Of a stretch of 21,413 nucleotides of DNA, positions 1-8,400 are shown piece after piece. Where the stretch lies: NCBI GenBank assembly GCA_965651595.1, contig CBFGTA010000027.1, positions 1-21,413 of the forward strand. Reading direction: 5' to 3'. The stretch's first letter is position 1; each line of letters opens with the position of its first letter. The stretch comes from CBFGTA01 sp965651595. GTDB taxonomy: Bacteria > Actinomycetota > Actinomycetes > S36-B12 > UBA10799. The position numbers were made by a program, and so were the translations under genes. A model generated the notes under the pieces. That model was not told the DNA's origin. It saw nothing but the letters and a program-made list of their open reading frames with translations, and did no database searches.

Positions 1-249
1 GTCGGTCAGTTGGGTGGGATCAGCATCCGAACGGGACATGTCGAATCCGCGCGCGTCACGCAGTGGGGTTTCCTCGTCGTAGTCCCATCTTGGGCGCCGG
101 CGAGGCTGGTCGGGCAGGCTCGTGCAATAGCCGTTCACCACCTGGCTGCTGGCCAGCGTTGCGTTGTACGAGGCTTGACCGGGAACGGAAATTCCGTATT
201 CGGTCTCAATCCCGAGAACCCGTGGATGAGTGAGTGGTCCTATATTCAT
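1..249 (-). CDS. dop: Dop, Pup deamidase/depupylase (5' part only; continues beyond the window edge)
   Basis: The first 83 codons, read leftwards from an ATG at 249. Residues 13-20 read GIETEYGI, the N-terminal glutamate-containing nucleotide/metal-binding motif of the Dop/PafA carboxylate-amine ligase fold. A later stretch reads WDYDEETPLRDARGFDMSR, which matches Dop (WDYE.E.PLRDARGF) rather than the ligase PafA. In the family, Dop deamidates the C-terminal Gln of Pup and removes Pup from substrates in the cytoplasm. A close AGGA precedes the ATG. The gene starts 21 bases after the arc stop and shares its strand, so it is probably the last gene of trmI-arc-dop within this window; pup and the proteasome subunit genes would be expected further left. 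Only the N-terminus is visible, so catalytic completeness cannot be judged. Confidence 0.93.
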   Translation of the reverse strand, partial: MNIGPLTHPRVLGIETEYGISVPGQASYNATLASSQVVNGYCTSLPDQPRRRPRWDYDEETPLRDARGFDMSRSDADPTQLTD

Positions 250-270
250 GCTGTCCTAGTGCCGCGGCCG

Positions 271-1947
271 CTAGAGGTACTGTCCCGTGTTTTCAACGGT
301 GTCAATAGAACGGCCGGCTTCGCTACCTTGTTTGGTTTGGACCAGAGTCCTGATGAACACGATGCGTTCACCCTTCTTGCCGGAAATGCGAGCCCAGTCG
401 TCGGGGTTGGTCGTGTTCGGAAGGTCTTCGTTCTCCTTGAACTCGTCGGTGCACGCAGTCAAAAGGTGGCCGATTCGGATCCCCTTCGTGCCGGTCTCAA
501 GGAACTCTTTGATGGCGATCTTCTTGGCGCGGGCGACGATATTTTCAATCATCGCTCCTGAGTTGAAGTCCTTGAAATACAGGATCTCCTTGTCGCCGTT
601 GGCGTAGGTGACCTCGAGGAACTCGTTGTGCGCGGTTTCCTGGTACATGTGCTCGACCGTCCGCTGAATCATGGAGGCGACAGTGAACTGAGGGTCCCCG
701 GAGTGCGCGGCGAGATCGTCGGGGTGCAGCGGCAACGAAGCAGTCAGGTACTTGCTCATGATGTCGGCGGCACCTTGGGCGTCCGGCCGATCAATCTTGA
801 TCTTCACGTCGAGGCGCCCAGGCCTCAAAATCGCCGGATCAATCATGTCTTCGCGGTTGGAAGCCCCAATCACAATGACGTTCTCGAGCCCTTCTACGCC
901 GTCAATCTCGCTGAGCAACTGCGGAACGATCGTATTCTCGACGTCGCTGGAGACGCCTGTTCCCCGCGTGCGAAACAGGGAATCCATCTCGTCGAAGAAG
1001 ACGATGACGGGTGTTCCTTCGCTGGCTTTCTCTCTGGCACGTTGAAACACCAGTCGGATGTGCCGCTCAGTCTCCCCGACATACTTGTTGAGCAATTCGG
1101 GACCCTTGATGTTGAGAAAATAGCTGCGAGCCTGGGCCTGCCCAGACTTGGCCGCGACCTTCTTGGCCAGGGAGTTGGCGACTGCCTTGGCGATCAGTGT
1201 CTTCCCGCATCCGGGAGGCCCGTACAGCAGGATACCTTTGGGTGCGCGCAATTCGTGTTCGGTGAACAGGTCTGCGTGCACGTACGGCAGTTCCACGGCG
1301 TCGCGGATCTGTTCGATCTGCCCGGCCAGGCCTCCAATATCGGCGTAGTCGATGTCGGGCACTTCCTCCAACACGAGCTCTTCGACTTCGGACTTGGGGA
1401 CCTTCTCCAAGACGTAACCGGTACGCGTGTCGAGCAGGAGTGAGTCACCGGCTCGGAGCTTCTCGTCGATCAGGGGCCGAGCCAAGACGGCAACTCGCTC
1501 TTCATCACTGCGAGCGATGACTACTGCTCGCTGCCGATCGGCTAGTAGTTCCTTCAACGTCACGATTTCGCCGTGTTGTTCGAACCCGCATACGTCAACG
1601 ATGTTGAGTTGTTCGTTGAGTAGGACTTCCTGGCCCCAGGCAATGCTGTGCAATTCCACCGCCGGACTGCAGCGGACCCGAATCTTGCGACCATTTGAGT
1701 AGATGTCGGCACTGCCGTCATCGTGGGCCGCGATGAAGGTGCCGTAGCCCGCTGGAGGTTCATTGAGGCGATCGACCTCGGCTTTGAGGATGACGATCTG
1801 TTCTCGCGCTTGCCGGAGCGTGTCTGCGAGTCGGCTCGCCCGTGCCTCACTCTGGCGCAACTGCTCCCGCAATTCACGAGCCGTCGGGGCGGTGTCGCGG
1901 TCGGCGTCGGAGGATGCAGGTTGCTGTGTTCGTTCCCTGTCCGGCAT
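271..1947 (-). CDS. arc: Proteasome-associated AAA+ ATPase ARC/Mpa
   Basis: A 558-residue protein forming the hexameric ATPase ring that binds Pup, unfolds pupylated proteins and feeds them into the 20S proteasome. Residues about 24-63 form a charged coiled coil (the Pup-binding element in the family), followed by the OB-fold interdomain region. The AAA+ domain has Walker A GPPGCGKT at 243-250, Walker B VIVFFDE at 314-320, and an arginine-finger region NREDMIDPAILRPGR near 364-378. The protein ends in GQYL, the C-terminal penultimate-tyrosine tail that docks into the proteasome alpha ring, so it is probably active with a 20S core. The length is normal. The ATG at 1947 has a good GGAGG upstream with about 6 bases of spacing. 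It lies 29 bases after trmI and 21 bases before dop, supporting cotranscription. Confidence 0.97.
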   Translation of the reverse strand: MPDRERTQQPASSDADRDTAPTARELREQLRQSEARASRLADTLRQAREQIVILKAEVDRLNEPPAGYGTFIAAHDDGSADIYSNGRKIRVRCSPAVELHSIAWGQEVLLNEQLNIVDVCGFEQHGEIVTLKELLADRQRAVVIARSDEERVAVLARPLIDEKLRAGDSLLLDTRTGYVLEKVPKSEVEELVLEEVPDIDYADIGGLAGQIEQIRDAVELPYVHADLFTEHELRAPKGILLYGPPGCGKTLIAKAVANSLAKKVAAKSGQAQARSYFLNIKGPELLNKYVGETERHIRLVFQRAREKASEGTPVIVFFDEMDSLFRTRGTGVSSDVENTIVPQLLSEIDGVEGLENVIVIGASNREDMIDPAILRPGRLDVKIKIDRPDAQGAADIMSKYLTASLPLHPDDLAAHSGDPQFTVASMIQRTVEHMYQETAHNEFLEVTYANGDKEILYFKDFNSGAMIENIVARAKKIAIKEFLETGTKGIRIGHLLTACTDEFKENEDLPNTTNPDDWARISGKKGERIVFIRTLVQTKQGSEAGRSIDTVENTGQYL

Positions 1948-1976
1948 GGGCGCCTCCGTAACGTGGTAATCCCACC

Positions 1977-2900
1977 CTAGCCCGTCGGCTCATCCCCTGC
2001 TATTCCATAAGGCTGCCAATCCGCGCCATATGCACCTTTTGATGGACGGGTCCGGCGGGCTGGCAGTTCAACGCCGTCAGCGAGCCGTCGGAGGGTTACG
2101 AGGAATCCCGTGTGGCCCACCATTCGGTGGCCAGGACGCACGGCGAGTCCCTCGACGTGCCAATCGCGCACCATGGTTTCGAAGCAGTCCGGGTTGGTCC
2201 ACCCGCCGAGTTGGCGGGAAGTCTCGACGAGCCGAGACATTTGGGTAGTGGTCGCCACGTAGCAGCACAAGACTCCCCCGGGTCGGAGTGCGGCACCGAC
2301 GCCGGGCAGGCAATCCCACGGGTTGAGGAGGTCGAGGACGACTCGATCGACGGAATCGGTCGCCACTTGGGTGAGCGTGTACTCGATCACATCGCCTTCT
2401 ACCAAGTTCCAGTTGGTGGGGACTTCCCCGAACCAGGCCTGAACGTTGCGACGTGCAATCCGGGCAAATTCGGGCCGAACCTCGCACGACGTGAGCTGGC
2501 CGTCGTCGCCGATGGCTCGTAGCAGCGAACAGCTCAGGGCACCGGAACCGGCTCCGGCTTCCAGGACGCGCGAACCGGGGGCTATATCGGCGAAAGCCAC
2601 GATCAAGGCCGCGTCCTTGGGATAGACGACTGTGGCGCCACGTGGCATCGACAGAACGAAGTCCTTGAGTAGCGGTCGCTGCACCAGGTACGGGGTGCCG
2701 TTGCTTGATTCGACGACGCGACCTTCACAGTTGCCCAGAATGTCGTCGTGTTGGATGGCGCCTTTGCTGGTGTGAAACGCCCCTCCGGGTTCGAGGATGA
2801 CCGTGTGGCGTCTAACTTTTGGGTCTGTGAGTTGAGCGCGGTCGCCGGGACGAAAGACTCGGCTCGTTGTTGCCGAAGGGGGTGGTGGGGCGGTACTCAC
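1977..2900 (-). CDS. trmI: tRNA (adenine-58-N1)-methyltransferase TrmI
   Basis: A 307-residue class I SAM-dependent methyltransferase expected to make m1A58 in the T-loop of tRNAs. The SAM-binding motif VLEAGAGSGALS is at 112-123, the ribose-binding acidic residue of motif II is near E140, and the catalytic-region motif VVLDLLNPW is near 187-195. An N-terminal substrate domain (about residues 15-100) precedes the Rossmann fold, as in bacterial TrmI. The start is a GTG at 2900. The only SD-like bases are one base away, too close to be useful, but TACTGT sits exactly six bases upstream, which fits a leaderless message. It is the first gene of a probable trmI-arc-dop operon and is divergent from the RecB-like nuclease. 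TrmI next to ARC is a known actinobacterial arrangement (Rv2118c/Rv2115c, from memory). Confidence 0.95.
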   Translation of the reverse strand: MSTAPPPPSATTSRVFRPGDRAQLTDPKVRRHTVILEPGGAFHTSKGAIQHDDILGNCEGRVVESSNGTPYLVQRPLLKDFVLSMPRGATVVYPKDAALIVAFADIAPGSRVLEAGAGSGALSCSLLRAIGDDGQLTSCEVRPEFARIARRNVQAWFGEVPTNWNLVEGDVIEYTLTQVATDSVDRVVLDLLNPWDCLPGVGAALRPGGVLCCYVATTTQMSRLVETSRQLGGWTNPDCFETMVRDWHVEGLAVRPGHRMVGHTGFLVTLRRLADGVELPARRTRPSKGAYGADWQPYGIAGDEPTG

Positions 2901-2906
2901 GCCTCA

Positions 2907-2912
2907 ACAGTA
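2907..2912 (-). promoter_or_regulatory. -10-like hexamer TACTGT of trmI, leaderless geometry
   Basis: On the minus strand TACTGT is followed by six bases (TGAGGC) and then the GTG start of trmI. That places the transcription start on or next to the first base of the start codon. I see no convincing -35 element. This is inferred from spacing only. Confidence 0.45.
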
Positions 2913-2925
2913 CGGGCATTACCGC

Positions 2926-2952
2926 TTGTGATCACCAATGTGGGTCTACACT
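2926..2952 (+). promoter_or_regulatory. Candidate promoter for the RecB-like nuclease gene
   Basis: A TTGTGA (2926-2931) is followed after 15 bases by TACACT (2947-2952). Transcription would start near 2959, giving a leader of about 50 bases before the ATG at 3009. The match to sigma-70-type consensus is moderate and the spacing is slightly short. Confidence 0.35.
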
Positions 2953-2963
2953 TCATCTGCGCA

Positions 2964-2981
2964 GTCCGATTATGTCCGATT
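2964..2981 (+). repeat. Tandem direct repeat GTCCGATT, 10-bp period
   Basis: GTCCGATT occurs at 2964-2971 and again at 2974-2981, separated by AT. The copies are therefore exactly 10 bases apart, one helical turn. They lie in the leader between the candidate promoter and the ribosome binding site of the RecB-like nuclease. This is a possible operator, but could be chance. Confidence 0.6.
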
Positions 2982-3008
2982 GCGCCCGAAGAGAATGAGG
3001 TCGCCGTC

Positions 3009-3845
3009 ATGGTAGATCCGGTTGTCAATCCGTTGTTGGACGGGGTTGCCTTGTCTCCGTCACGGGCAAACGACTTCCTGACGTGTCCCCTGTTGTTTCG
3101 CTATCGGGCCATCGACCATTTGCCGGAAGTCCCCACCCCGTCAAGCGCCCGCGGCACCTTGGTGCACAGCGTGCTGGAGAGGCTGTTTGCCGAACGGGCG
3201 GAACACCGAACGGTCGATCGGGCGACGGAGATGATCGAACCAACCTGGCAAGACCTGCTGGCTACGGACGAGCAACTCGTTGGGGTCATCACGGAGGAGG
3301 ATAGTTCGGTCTGGCTGCAGTCGGCGGCAGACCTTGTTGAAGGCTACTTCGCTTTGGAAGACCCGGCCCGAATCGAGCCTCACGCAACCGAATTGTCAGT
3401 GGATGTCAATGTCGGGGAAGGGCTAAGGCTGAAGGGAATCATCGATCGGCTCGATGTCAATCCGGCCGGGCTGATGCGAGTGGTGGACTACAAGACGGGC
3501 AAGTCTCCGAGTGCTCACTTCGAGCAGAAGGCGCAGTTCCAGATGCGATTCTATGCGCTGATTTTGTGGCGTCTCAGGGGTGCAGTCCCGGCTCGTCTCC
3601 AGTTGATGTATCTCGGCGATGGGCAAGTGCTGCATTTCACGACGTCCGAGCAGGAGCTCGAACGATTTGAGCGCACGTTGAGGAGCCTGTGGAATGCAAT
3701 ATTAACCAACGCCGACCAACATTCGTTCCGTCCCAAGCGCAATGCCCTGTGCCGGTTCTGCCCTCACCGTTCCCACTGTCCGGAAGGGGGTGGGACAATG
3801 TTGGAACTGCCCACCCGCAATGCCCGGAGTGTTGATGGAAGCTGA
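3009..3845 (+). CDS. RecB/AddB/Cas4-like PD-(D/E)XK nuclease with predicted Fe-S cluster
   Basis: A 278-residue single-domain nuclease. The early helix has SPSRANDFLTCPLLFRYR (about 16-33), then GTLVHSVLE with His53, then the core LKGIIDRLD (141-149, Asp146) and VVDYKTGK (158-165, Asp160 and Lys162), and the downstream QxxxY helix (about 179-182). Cys26 plus Cys248, Cys251 and Cys257 form the split four-cysteine pattern of AddB and Cas4 4Fe-4S nucleases. No helicase domain is attached. The open frame extends upstream to 2748, but that part overlaps trmI. The ATG at 3009 has GAGG at 2997-3000 with 8 bases of spacing, and the recognisable fold begins right after it. It overlaps the following ABC ATPase gene by 11 bases. 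From memory it corresponds to Rv2119 of M. tuberculosis. The DNA substrate is unknown, so a repair role is inference. Confidence 0.92.
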   Translation: MVDPVVNPLLDGVALSPSRANDFLTCPLLFRYRAIDHLPEVPTPSSARGTLVHSVLERLFAERAEHRTVDRATEMIEPTWQDLLATDEQLVGVITEEDSSVWLQSAADLVEGYFALEDPARIEPHATELSVDVNVGEGLRLKGIIDRLDVNPAGLMRVVDYKTGKSPSAHFEQKAQFQMRFYALILWRLRGAVPARLQLMYLGDGQVLHFTTSEQELERFERTLRSLWNAILTNADQHSFRPKRNALCRFCPHRSHCPEGGGTMLELPTRNARSVDGS

Positions 3846-4584
3846 CAGTGACAACACGAGTGTCCGAAAAGGCACGTATGCCGCACGGACGGTTGGCCTG
3901 ACTAAGATCTACGGCACCGGTGGCGCAGCGGTCAGGGCCCTTGACAGTGTTGACGTGGAGATCGAATCAGCCCGCTTTACCGCAATCATGGGCCCGTCTG
4001 GATCGGGCAAGAGCACCTTGATGCACTGCATGGCCGGACTCGATTCCGTATCCGAGGGCCAGGTCTTCATCGGGAATACTGAGATAACCGGGCTGGCGGA
4101 TCGTCAGCTGACTCGATTACGCCGCACCCACGTCGGATTCATTTTTCAAAGCTTCAACTTGGTACCGACTCTGACGGCCCGCGAGAACATCATCTTGCCC
4201 TTGACGATCGCGCGGCAACCCGTCGATGAGGCGTGGGTGGATCACGTTGTCGACGTGGTCGGGATCCGGGAACGACTCGAACACCGACCGTCGGAGTTGT
4301 CGGGGGGCCAACAGCAGAGGGTGGCGTGTGCCCGAGCACTGGCGACGCGACCTGCGATCGTGTTCGCTGACGAACCAACCGGCAACCTGGATTCAACAAG
4401 TGGTCGCGAGATTCTGGAGTTTTTGCGCCATAGCGTCGACGAGTTTGGACAGTCGATCGTGATGGTCACCCATGAAGACGAGGCTGCAGCCTATGCCGAT
4501 CGCATTATTCGCCTCAGCGATGGCTCGCTCACAGACGACCAGTCTCAAACTCCCCGGCGCCCCGCACTCAACCGATTCGAGTAG
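3835..4584 (+). CDS. ABC transporter ATP-binding protein, MacB/LolD-like, no adjacent permease
   Basis: A 249-residue ABC ATPase. Walker A GPSGSGKST is at 53-61, Q-loop Gln105 in FIFQSFNLVPTLTARENI, signature LSGGQQQR at 155-162, Walker B IVFADEPTGNLD at 175-186, and an H-loop in MVTHE near 210. The Q-loop region and the PTGNLD text place it in the MacB/LolD/FtsE-like group, which normally works with FtsX-like permeases in lipoprotein or peptide export. The ATG at 3835 is preceded by GGAG at 3826-3829 with 5 bases of spacing. The first 11 bases overlap the nuclease gene, suggesting translational coupling. The next gene is convergent only 65 bases downstream, so no permease is present in this transcription unit. 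The partner must be encoded elsewhere or be absent, and the substrate cannot be predicted. Confidence 0.93.
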   Translation: MEADSDNTSVRKGTYAARTVGLTKIYGTGGAAVRALDSVDVEIESARFTAIMGPSGSGKSTLMHCMAGLDSVSEGQVFIGNTEITGLADRQLTRLRRTHVGFIFQSFNLVPTLTARENIILPLTIARQPVDEAWVDHVVDVVGIRERLEHRPSELSGGQQQRVACARALATRPAIVFADEPTGNLDSTSGREILEFLRHSVDEFGQSIVMVTHEDEAAAYADRIIRLSDGSLTDDQSQTPRRPALNRFE

Positions 4585-4649
4585 TTCCAGGGGTCGGTTT
4601 CAGCCGTCAACGTTCCGCCTTCTCCTCGAATGCTTCCAAGACGATGTGC

Positions 4650-5327
4650 TCACCCAGCCACAAGGGTACGCGCGGTGAAGGCATGAATTTCGTCGATGGT
4701 TACCTGCTCCAGAGAAGCCACCCGCCAGGTTCGGGAGTCTGCCGTCAGTCCGGGGTTATCGCCCACCGCAACCACTGGACAGCCAGCTGCTCGGGCCGAG
4801 GTAACGCCGGTCAGGGAATCTTCGATGACAACCGCTCGGGCTGGCTCCACTTCCAGTGCCGCACACGCCCGCAGGTACGGGTGAGGATCGGGTTTGTTGG
4901 CGGTCACTTCGTCGCCAGCGATGGTGAAATCGAACTCGAAGCCCGTCGTCGCGAGCACAATATCCATTAACTCGCGCCAGGAATTCGATACCAACGCTAG
5001 TGGAATGCGGCGATCGTGCGCCTGCGAGATCAGTTCAGCCGCCCCCGGACTCACCTGCAGTCGGTCCGAACTCATAAGTTCTTTGATGTCGGCCCGCAGG
5101 TAGCGAGCGACTTCTTCAAAGTCCACTTGGGCCTTCGCAGCCATGTACTCGACAACAGGTTCGAACGGTCCACCGATGGTTCCGTCGCGGTCCTCCTGGG
5201 TCCATTCGGACCCAAAGTGAGCCATTGTCCGCAGTTCGGTCTCGTGCCAGAACTCTTCGGTGAGCACGATAGTGCCGTCCATGTCGAACAACAGTGCTTC
5301 GAAAGTGGGACTAGCTGTCATCGTCAT
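4650..5327 (-). CDS. HAD-superfamily hydrolase (beta-phosphoglucomutase/phosphatase-like)
   Basis: A 225-residue HAD protein. Motif I is DMDGT at 15-19 (nucleophile Asp15, acid/base Asp17), followed by an alpha-helical cap (about 25-90). Motif II is SNS in LALVSNSW, motif III is the lysine of ANKPDPHPYL, and motif IV is VIEDSLTGV. This is the layout of subfamily I with a C1 cap, which includes phosphoglycolate phosphatases, beta-phosphoglucomutases and small sugar-phosphate phosphatases. The substrate cannot be read from the sequence. It lies 100 bases downstream of metH on the same strand, and may be cotranscribed with it. The chosen ATG at 5327 has only a weak SD, and a second in-frame ATG lies two codons in. 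It converges with the ABC ATPase gene. Confidence 0.9.
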   Translation of the reverse strand: MTMTASPTFEALLFDMDGTIVLTEEFWHETELRTMAHFGSEWTQEDRDGTIGGPFEPVVEYMAAKAQVDFEEVARYLRADIKELMSSDRLQVSPGAAELISQAHDRRIPLALVSNSWRELMDIVLATTGFEFDFTIAGDEVTANKPDPHPYLRACAALEVEPARAVVIEDSLTGVTSARAAGCPVVAVGDNPGLTADSRTWRVASLEQVTIDEIHAFTARTLVAG

Positions 5328-5353
5328 CGCTCGTTTCTCGTCTTAGCTCTGTT

Positions 5354-5393
5354 CGGGCAACCACATCGGCCCCTGATGGGACAGTTGTACCCG
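5354..5393 (-). other. Imperfect hairpin between metH and the HAD gene
   Basis: CGGGCAAC at 5354-5361 can pair with GTTGTACCCG at 5384-5393 if two bases (TA) bulge out, and CCC/GGG with a TGAT loop lies inside. It is in the 100-base gap downstream of metH. It has no T-run on the minus strand, so it is not a clear terminator. It may be an RNA processing or attenuation element, or nothing. Confidence 0.25.
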
Positions 5394-5427
5394 TTCTGCT
5401 GGCGGGCATGCCTTGACGCGAGACGGA

Positions 5428-8400
5428 TCACAGGGCGTTGAAGTAACGAGCCTCGGGGTGGTGGAAGATCATTGCCGAAGTCGACTGTTCCGGATCGAGT
5501 TGGAACTCTTCTGTGAGTTTCACGCCGATGCGCTCGGGAGACAGCAGTTGTGCCATCGGAACTTGACCTTCGAGGTCTGGGCAGGCCGGGTATCCGTAGG
5601 AGAACCGCTCCCCCTGGTACTTCTGTTTCAGGATGTTCTCGATTTTGGGGTCGTCATGGTCAGACAGGCCGAGTTCCTGCCGGACGCGAGCGTGCCAGTA
5701 CTCGGCGAGTGCCTCCGCTAGCTGGACGGATAACCCGTGGAGTTCCATGTAGTCGCGGTATTCGTTTCGCGCGAACAGGTCAGCGGTGGCTTGGGACACT
5801 CGCGCTCCGATGGTGACGAACTGAAGAGTCAGAACGTCGGTCTCCGAGCCGTGGAGTTCGCTAGCGGGCCGGATGTAATCGGCCAGGCACAGGAACCGAC
5901 CAAACCGCTGCCGCGGGAGGGGCATGCGAGCGAGTTCCGTCGGCCGTTCCGCGCCACCTGCCATGCTGGGAGCTCCGATGACGATGTCGTTGCCGTCGGC
6001 CCAGGCTGGGAAGTGACCGTACACGACGGCTGCTTCCAAAATGTTGTTACTCACCAGATAGTCCAGCCAGCGACGCAGCCGCGGCTCGCCTTCGGTCTCC
6101 ACTAGTTCTTCGTACCCGGGCCCGTCGCCAGAAGTAGGCTTAAGGCCCCACTGCCCCCGGAATAAGGCGCGCCGATCAAGGTAGTTCGCGTAGTCGTTGA
6201 GAGCGATTCCACGGACCACTCGGTCGCCCCAGAACGGGGGAACTGGGATCGGATTGGTCGAACTCGTGTCGGAACGGTCGGGGATGTCCTCCGCGGGCCG
6301 CGCCCGGCGCGATTCTCCCCGGACTCGACGCGCCTTGCGCTCGGGCAACTCTGCACCCGGAACACCCCGCTTGACGGCCATCAGCGCATCCATGAGGCGA
6401 AGGCCTTCGAATGCATCACGCGCGTAACGGACTTCACCATCGAAGAGTTCATAGAGGTCTTGCTCTACGAATGCGCGCGTCAAGGCGGCCCCGCCGAGCA
6501 ACACGGGCCACTGACTTGCCACGCCCTGCTGGTTCATCTCCAGCAGGTTGTCCTTCATGATCACTGTCGACTTGACGAGCAGTCCCGACATCCCGATCGC
6601 ATCAGCTTCGTGCTCACGGGCGGTGTCCAAGATGGTTGAGATGGGCTGTTTGATTCCAATGTTGACGACGTCGTAGCCGTTGTTAGTGAGAATGATGTCG
6701 ACGAGGTTCTTCCCGATGTCGTGGACGTCTCCCTTGACCGTGGCCAGTACCAGGGTGCCCTTGCCGGCCGTGTCGGCCTTCTCCATGTGCGGTTCGAGAT
6801 GAGCGACAGCCATTTTCATGACTTCTGCGCTCTGGAGGACGAACGGAAGCTGCATTTGCCCAGAGCCGAACAGCTCCCCGACTGTCTTCATGCCGTCTAG
6901 GAGGATGTCGTTGACTATCTCAAGCGCTGAGTGCGATGTGAGAGCCGAGTCGAGGTCAGCCGTGAGGCCCACTCTCTCCCCGTCAATGATTCGACGCTTC
7001 AGACGTTCGTCAACCGGGAGGGCCGCGAGTTCGGCCGCGCGGTCGTGCGCTGACTCTTCAGCGGTCACGTCGGCGAAGACGTCCAAGAACACCGTGAGGG
7101 GATCGTGAACGACGTTGCCTTCGCTGTCGCGTTCCCGCCGGTCGTAGATGAGATCAAGCGCGGCCTGATACTGCTCGTCAGGGATTCGGCTGATCGGCAT
7201 GATCTTGGAAGCGTGGACGATTGCGGAGTCAAGGCCGACTTTGCGACATTCGTCGAGGAACACGGAGTTCAGCACATGGCGGCCCGCCGGATTCAGTCCG
7301 AACGACACGTTCGAGACACCCAGCGTGGTGAGGACCGTGGGGTAGTCCTGCTTGATGAGCCGGATCGCCTCGATCGTTTCGATCGCGTCGCGCCGTGTTT
7401 CCTCCTGGCCGGTAGCGATGGGGAACGTCAAGGTGTCCACGATGATGTCGTGGGGCTGCATTCCCCAGTTGGTGCACAGGTCGTTGATCAGTCGCCGAGC
7501 GATGCGAACCTTCCAGTCAGCGGTTCTGGCTTGGCCCTCTTCGTCGATGGTGAGGGCAACGACTGCCGCCCCGTGCTCTCTCACGATCGGCATGATCTTC
7601 TGATAGCGCGAATCGGGTCCGTCGCCATCTTCGAAGTTCACCGAATTGACGATGCACCGGCCTCCGAGTTGGTCGAGTCCGGCCTCGATGACTGCCGGTT
7701 CCGTCGAATCGAGCATGATGGGAAGCGTCGTCGCGGTTGAGAACTGGTGGGCCAGTTCGGCCATGTCGCTGGTGCCGTCGCGGCCGACATAGTCGATGCA
7801 CAGGTCCAGGACGTGAGCCCCGTCTTGCTGTTGGCCGCGGGCAATCTCGACGCACGCCACGGTGTCCTGGGCCAGCATCGCCTCGCGGAACGCCTTCGAA
7901 CCGTTCGCGTTGGTGCGTTCCCCGATCATCAGAACGCTAGCCTCCCGGCGCAGGGGGACTGACTGGTAGACCGACGAAACGGATGGTTCCCGCTCAGGGT
8001 CCCTCCCAGCAGGAGGTCGCTGTCCGAGCCGTTCACACACGGCCCGAATGTGTTCCGGCGTCGTGCCGCAACAGCCGCCGACCAGACTCAGCCCGTACTC
8101 GCGGGTGAATCGGTCGTGGGCGTCGGCGAGCTCAGCAGGCGTGAGGGGATATCGGGCACCATCGGCTGTCAACTCAGGCAGCCCGGCGTTGGGCATGACC
8201 GACAGTCGGGCTTGAGCACCGGCTGCGAGTTGCCGCAAGTGTTCGCTCATCTCGGCTGGTCCCGTGGCACAATTCAGACCCATCATGTCGACACCGAGGG
8301 CATCTAGAGTCGTCATCGCTGCGGGGGTCTCAGTTCCCACCAACATGGTTCCGGTGGTTTCGACGGTGAAGTGCACGATGAGAAAGACGTCGTGGCCCAG

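Noticed and set aside
10..561. A 183-codon open frame on plus across the dop/arc junction
   Set aside because: It runs antisense to the clear Dop N-terminus and the ARC C-terminus and has no recognisable motif.
628..1443. A 271-codon open frame on plus, antisense to arc
   Set aside because: It lies wholly opposite arc, which has every AAA+ motif. The translation resembles no protein and the frame is open because of codon-position G+C bias.
2748..3008. N-terminal extension of the RecB-like nuclease back to 2748
   Set aside because: The extra 87 codons overlap trmI and show no conserved sequence. The ATG at 3009 has a good SD and precedes the fold directly.
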